NCBI RefSeq assembly: GCF_964340395.1
Contig: NC_135560.1
Span: 15,605,098 to 15,669,097 of the forward strand
Length of the DNA stretch: 64,000 bases
Source of the DNA: Glandiceps talaboti
Taxonomy: Eukaryota > Hemichordata > Enteropneusta > Spengelidae
Direction of reading: 5' to 3'
Shown here: positions 59,198 to 64,000 of the stretch, piece by piece
Layout: every line of letters begins with the position of its first letter
Position numbering within the stretch: the stretch's first letter is position 1
Notes under the pieces: generated by a model
What the model was told of the DNA's origin: nothing
Database searches by the model: none
The model's input: the letters and a program-made list of their open reading frames with translations, nothing else
Program-made: the position numbers and the translations under genes

Positions 59198-60694
59198 CTT
59201 TGGATATTGAATATGCAGCTGAGATGGAACACCCACTTCAGCGACGACAACGATACGATATACTACAGTATCCAGCTGCGCAAAAAAAGAAGGGGAAACA
59301 GAAACTTATCAATGTCATAAACATTGTGTTGTCTTTCGAGCTGCTGTGGCCAACGATGTGTGACTAATTGAATATTAATTCTCAATACAATTTGAAATTA
59401 AAAAAACATCATTAGTTAGTGTGACTAATTGAATATTAATTTTCAATACAATTTGAAATTAAAAAACATCATTAGTTAATCCCAAGCGCTATATCTTTTC
59501 TCAGTGTAATTCTCCACAAGCCTTTTCTGATATTGTAACTGTCAACTATTAAAACTAAAAAATAGTGCGAAAACTCCCGATATAAACGGTTATTTGTGAA
59601 TGGAAATAGCAACTACATATCGTGTACATTCACATACGAATTGCAGTGTGTTTTTGTAGTTCTTTCATATACATATACATACACCACAACGAGTTTATTA
59701 TGGAATTTAAAAATTACACATAATATTTACGAGTACAGTATGGTATAAACATTGATCAGCGGTGTCGAATAACATATTTTCACACTGTGTAAACAAATAA
59801 AATGGGCCAAAAGAGGGGTTAGGACGTTGTCAGCGCATGTGAAACGGTTTCGTTTTTTTTTCTGAAAACTAAAGGCTACATATCGCGAAACATCGCCATT
59901 GAGCAAATGTTACACGGGGTTATATATATATAACGCCGACCATAGACCATGTGGAGGGTCTATGCGCCCACTAATTACATGTAATAAATACGTACAAATG
60001 TCTTACCCTAGTCATAAGCTTACGCTAGCTTGTGAATAGAATTCCATGTTATGTCATTCCAGTCGTACAATACAATGTAAATCACCGTCTATAAGGCAAC
60101 CAGTATTGACCTTACATTAGTATGGTCATTTCGAACAACAGAACACTGACACTGACATGTACTCAGTTACCGATCGTTATCAACTTTCACTACACTGTAA
60201 ACGGAGCCGAATGATCCGAACCCACGCCACGCTTGTTTTGGATAAATGTAAGTGAACTGTCCGATCTTCCGACCTAAACTAGACCACCATTGACATAAAG
60301 GTTTCTTCGCATGTCAAGTTGTTCGACACATATATATTGGAGTTCTTTGAAGCTTGTAACCATAGCGACGCGATGTTCTTGTTCTGTTCGACGCGACAGC
60401 TTCGTTCGGAGAACAATGAGACTGCAGTAGCGGTTCATGATGTTTTGACGGAAGTGAGCATGCTCAGACACACTGAACTCTACGTGATATATGGGTCATT
60501 CGTTATAAAAACAGAGTAGACTGTTGTCAAGTCATTCCTGTCATGTATCGACTTAAATTTTGCATATTTATGTCGATGACGTAGCGATGGGAATTCCCGC
60601 CTAATAATGTTGGTTTCTTATGTAGCGCTTTATAATGAATATAATGAATTTACGAAGTATCCAGAACACGTCTACTGTACTATACCGTCGTTCG
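59198..60694 (-). other. upstream region of the Rab11-FIP-like gene
   Basis: Contains a 61-base tandem duplication at 59358-59477. The interval 60220-60500 is locally richer in CG and may hold a promoter or first exon, but no start signal can be proven. No other gene was recognised. Confidence 0.35.
59358..59477. repeat. 61-bp tandem duplication
   Basis: GTGTGACTAATTGAATATTA and the following 40 bases are repeated once in tandem with one or two changes, which points to a recent duplication. Confidence 0.92.
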
Positions 60695-60908
60695 CAGTCA
60701 CGTGTGAGCTAATGTTCTATTCCAGAATGGTAATATTTTAGTCTGGGATGATCATAATACAAAATAATGACGTTATTAGGTATATACGATATTTCAAAAA
60801 ATACCGTTGCCAGTTACTGTTTCGGATAAGAATAATTATTTTGTAGTATGATCATCCTAGACTAAAATATTACCATTCTGAAATAGAATATTAGCTCATA
60901 GGTGACTG
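60695..60908. mobile_element. MITE-like foldback element, 214 bp
   Basis: The left arm from 60695 (CAGTCACGTGTGAGCTAATG) is repeated inverted up to 60908, with arms of about 75 bases near 90 percent identity sharing CAGAATGGTAATATTTTAGT and GATGATCATA. The interior of about 65 bases is non-coding. No clear target-site duplication was identified. Confidence 0.88.
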
Positions 60909-63458
60909 TTCTATCATTACATTGGTACAAGTTGCGTCTTATTACATGAAACAAACAACGAAATACTCACAGGCCTACACGATGTGTGTGTGAGTAAAGG
61001 AAAACACAGTGAACACGTGAGTAGCTATCGCGGCCTGTATTCTAAACGATATTCATTGTTCATTGTATAAAATGATTTATTTCATATAATTTGTTTGGGC
61101 CATGAAGGAAGATTAGTTCTGCTGAACTATATTTCATGGTCCCCACCAATTATACTTAGTTAGATTTATGAAATGTAAATACTTATTATTATGGTGAAAA
61201 ATAAATTATTATATATATTTATGTTTGTCCCTGATTTTGTATACATATAGGAGACATTGGAACATGGTATTAGTATCCAGTAATGAAGTCCATTAGCTTT
61301 GCCCTGGTTAAATCTATTCAACCGTGGGGCGAGATCAATAGTTCAATGTAAGATTTAAAAAACATTCTTTTACTTTGGGGGAGGGGGGGGGGGTGAACCA
61401 ATTTGGTTCTCATCCTACAAAAATCGATGTTACTTTTAATGGATGTTTTTTACCCCTAAATACAAATATTTATTTTTAAAAATGTCAAGTTGAGCAATGG
61501 AAGAATTTTGTGGAAATATGTGTTTGTTTGAGAGGTAATATTTTTGTACAATGATATTTTTGGTCACATATATTCTATTGACATTGGAGGGGCAGGGTCA
61601 GTAAATTATGTGCAATGTTTAGGGGGTCAACCTTTTTTCATGCACTGGAATGCTGGTGATTTCAGCAATATAGGCTAAATGATAGTAAATCTGTTAAAAG
61701 TAAGCGGTGTTTTGGGCGCCCTCATCGGCCGACGGAACGACACTGTGTACCTTACCAAAGTAACATCTTAAGATTACTGTCTAATTGTATCCACTGAAGA
61801 TTTTTATGCAAAAATTCATGTTTTCATGGGTTTATTTATATTCACGGAGTCATACTCATGTGCGTTTTTATGTTTGTATAAAAATGCCGACGTTCCTCGA
61901 CTGTACAATCTACATTTCCAGTTATAATTTATTGATTCCATTCAAGAATAAGTCCACCCCACCTCGCACCTCTAGTCCAAGAAGACAACATGAACATTTA
62001 GCCCTATACGCATTCTGACGAAGGGCGCCCCCTTTTGTTCTAATTCTACAAATCACTCGGTTTCCCAGTCTTACCGCTGATGGCTCACGTCATACTTCCA
62101 ACTTTGACATACATATATCTAATACCTGCACCTAAAGGAAACACAAAATTGGAAGTTACCAGACGACTGAAAATGGTTTATTCCAACTGCAAAATTACCA
62201 GTCTTACATCATATCTTCTGAATTATTATGAAGTGGTTGCAGTAAAAGAAATTTCAATATTAAAACTTGAGAAATTGAATGTAAATGTAACCCCGTCCAC
62301 TCTTCTCTAGCTTTGGCTATTCGGCGCCTTCTAAACCATAACCCCGCCAGTCTTTTACAACAACGAAGTTATGCCGTAACAGTATCTAAATTGGTCTAAA
62401 ATGCTTGACACATAACGACAATTATTCATAATTTGACAACATCTTGGAAATTTCGAGAGCGATTACCAGATACCAGTAATCTGCATGGCACACACTTAAT
62501 AATGACTAGAGGCTAATCAATAAAATCTCACATGTAACGCAAATTTGTGAGAGATAGTTTATTTTGGCATCGTGGTGATGTTTTATTGAAGTTTTAAAAC
62601 TGGCTAAATATGTTAACGCCAAATCTGTAAAGAAATCTCTTAATACACTGTGAAGCCAATTGTCCTTTATATTTTCAACCGGGAGGGCGCTGTTATTTTA
62701 ATGTAGTGCATGCTGTACCGCACAATTAATTGTTCACCTCAAAATCTATGCATTGTGATCGACACGGGCAGGGGAGAGGGGGGGTGCTACTAACGTTCTT
62801 GAGGACTTGAATTCACTAAGGAGATTGTGAAATGTTTTGAGAACGTTTACAGGGAAGGGTGCCCAAATAATTCCTAATTATTTTCTCCTCAGCCCCCCCC
62901 CCCGCTACAAGTTGTGTTCGTTCCCTTACTCAAAATGAAACAACTATTCCGCTTCGACTATCGATGACGCCGTAGGCTATGTAAGAAAGGACGCCAGTGT
63001 TGGCCTCCCTAAGTACGAGTGAACGACTGACAAGGCTTACGCCCCCCTACCTTATACTATAAAACAGATAATCTACGAAACGTAATACAATATCTTCTAC
63101 GTAGATATGAAAAGGTTAAACTGATTTATATTTCATCTACATCACAAGATCAACTTTCGCTCTCTAAGTGAAAAAGCACCTCAAAAGGACTTTGTTATTC
63201 GAATCACGGGGTAATATTTCTTTCTCTACTGTAACAGACATAAACTCGTCTAGTGTGAATATTGAATACAATGCATTGGTACATAAAAACAATACAGCAC
63301 AAAAATCGAGCCCCATTTACAAGCTCGGACTTATTGAAAAAAAATTACATCCACAAGAGTCAACAAGAAAACTTGAAATAGACAACAATCTTACGAAAAC
63401 TGCCCTGCATGCTTCCTTCGTGTAAAAATGACACGGATTTTGATACGAAATGAGCATA
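60909..63458. other. intergenic sequence
   Basis: No gene was recognised. The longest open frames (61785-62018, 62080-62310, 63168-63425) show no family similarity and lack codon or splice support. Several G and C runs (61379-61392, 62896-62903). A copy of the 57.9-kb repeat lies at 61325-61512. Confidence 0.3.
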
Positions 63459-63605
63459 TGCTATCACTACAACCGTAAGGTGTGACGTATGTGTTAAATA
63501 TTGCATCGTAAGGTGTGACGTATGTTAAATTGGGCATCGTAAGGTGTGACGTATGTGTTAAATTGGATATCGTAAGGTGTGGTGTATGTTAAAATTGGGC
63601 ATCTA
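63459..63605. repeat. 35-40-bp tandem repeat, four copies
   Basis: CGTAAGGTGTGACGTATGTG plus TTAAATTGGGCAT repeated four times (starts about 63474, 63509, 63539 and 63572). Three copies carry TGACGTA, a CREB/ATF-like half site. Confidence 0.9.
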
Positions 63606-64000
63606 TTTGTAATACACTGATGGTTTCGTCTGATTTCACGCATTCAAAAGCACACTCGCTTGACTGCATACCATATAGTAAGCGGATTCAGGGAAACATT
63701 TTAAAATAAGTGCCATACTTTTACGGGCTTCAAACTTGCCTCAGGTAGGATTTTTAATGTCGTGTACAGATGGGGCTATTGTTCAAACCATATCGCTTAT
63801 TTTTATGAACAGGACATGCAATTATTGAATACCAATTAACGTAACGATTTAACACAGTCCAAGTGTACTAACTATCTACGAAAATTGTCCACACCATCGC
63901 AGTGAATAAACTTTAATTAATTTTTTAGCAAAATCGTACGCCATCACAATGGTAATGTCCAACGTTAATTCGTAAACACGCAAGACTTTGCTTCTATTTG
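63606..64000. other. end of window, no feature recognised
   Basis: AT-rich sequence without coding potential or repeats that I could identify. Confidence 0.3.

Overview
This is a window of animal nuclear genome. It carries seven protein-coding genes, nearly all split into short exons by GT-AG introns. There are large AT-rich introns and intergenic regions, abundant tetra- and pentanucleotide microsatellites, tRNA-derived SINEs and small inverted-repeat (MITE-like) elements. No bacterial or viral genes were seen. The gene set (a STRA6-type retinol transporter, MFSD12, JTB, a KLHL24-like protein, COX5A, CIAO2A, fructose-1,6-bisphosphatase, a Rab11-FIP-like protein) and the SINE style fit an invertebrate, most likely a non-vertebrate deuterostome such as an acorn worm, lancelet or echinoderm relative. 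A lophotrochozoan cannot be excluded from sequence alone.

Layout. 91-10047 (+): the 3' fifteen exons of a STRA6-like retinol transporter, whose 5' end lies outside the window. 10048-16299: repeats, including a large compound microsatellite, a SINE, a 25-bp-arm hairpin and a 49-bp minisatellite. 16300-23755 (-): complete ten-exon MFSD12. 23756-31553: no gene recognised; repeats and a degenerate minisatellite next to JTB. 31554-33218 (-): complete three-exon JTB with a MITE in its last intron. 34817-36508 (-): BTB-Kelch gene with an intronless coding region. 37189-38766 (+): three-exon COX5A. 41906-44440 (-): five-exon CIAO2A. 44869-51605 (+): six-exon FBP. 56351-59197 (-): six-exon gene whose product joins a C2 domain, an IPT/TIG domain and a C-terminal Rab11-FIP Rab-binding motif. 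59198-64000: no gene recognised; inverted and tandem repeats.

Relations between genes. There is no operon logic. Two divergent pairs (KLHL/COX5A and CIAO2A/FBP) have short intervals carrying CGCCATTTT (YY1-like) sequences and look like shared housekeeping promoters. STRA6, COX5A and CIAO2A all lie on the long arm of human chromosome 15, so their proximity here probably preserves an old bilaterian linkage. The protein most worth follow-up is the C2-TIG-FIP protein: its TIG domain resembles that of exocyst subunit Sec5/EXOC2, and its C-terminus matches the Rab11-FIP Rab-binding motif. All gene models were assembled by hand from reading frames and splice signals. Splice phases agree across every junction, and the complete models total exact multiples of three.
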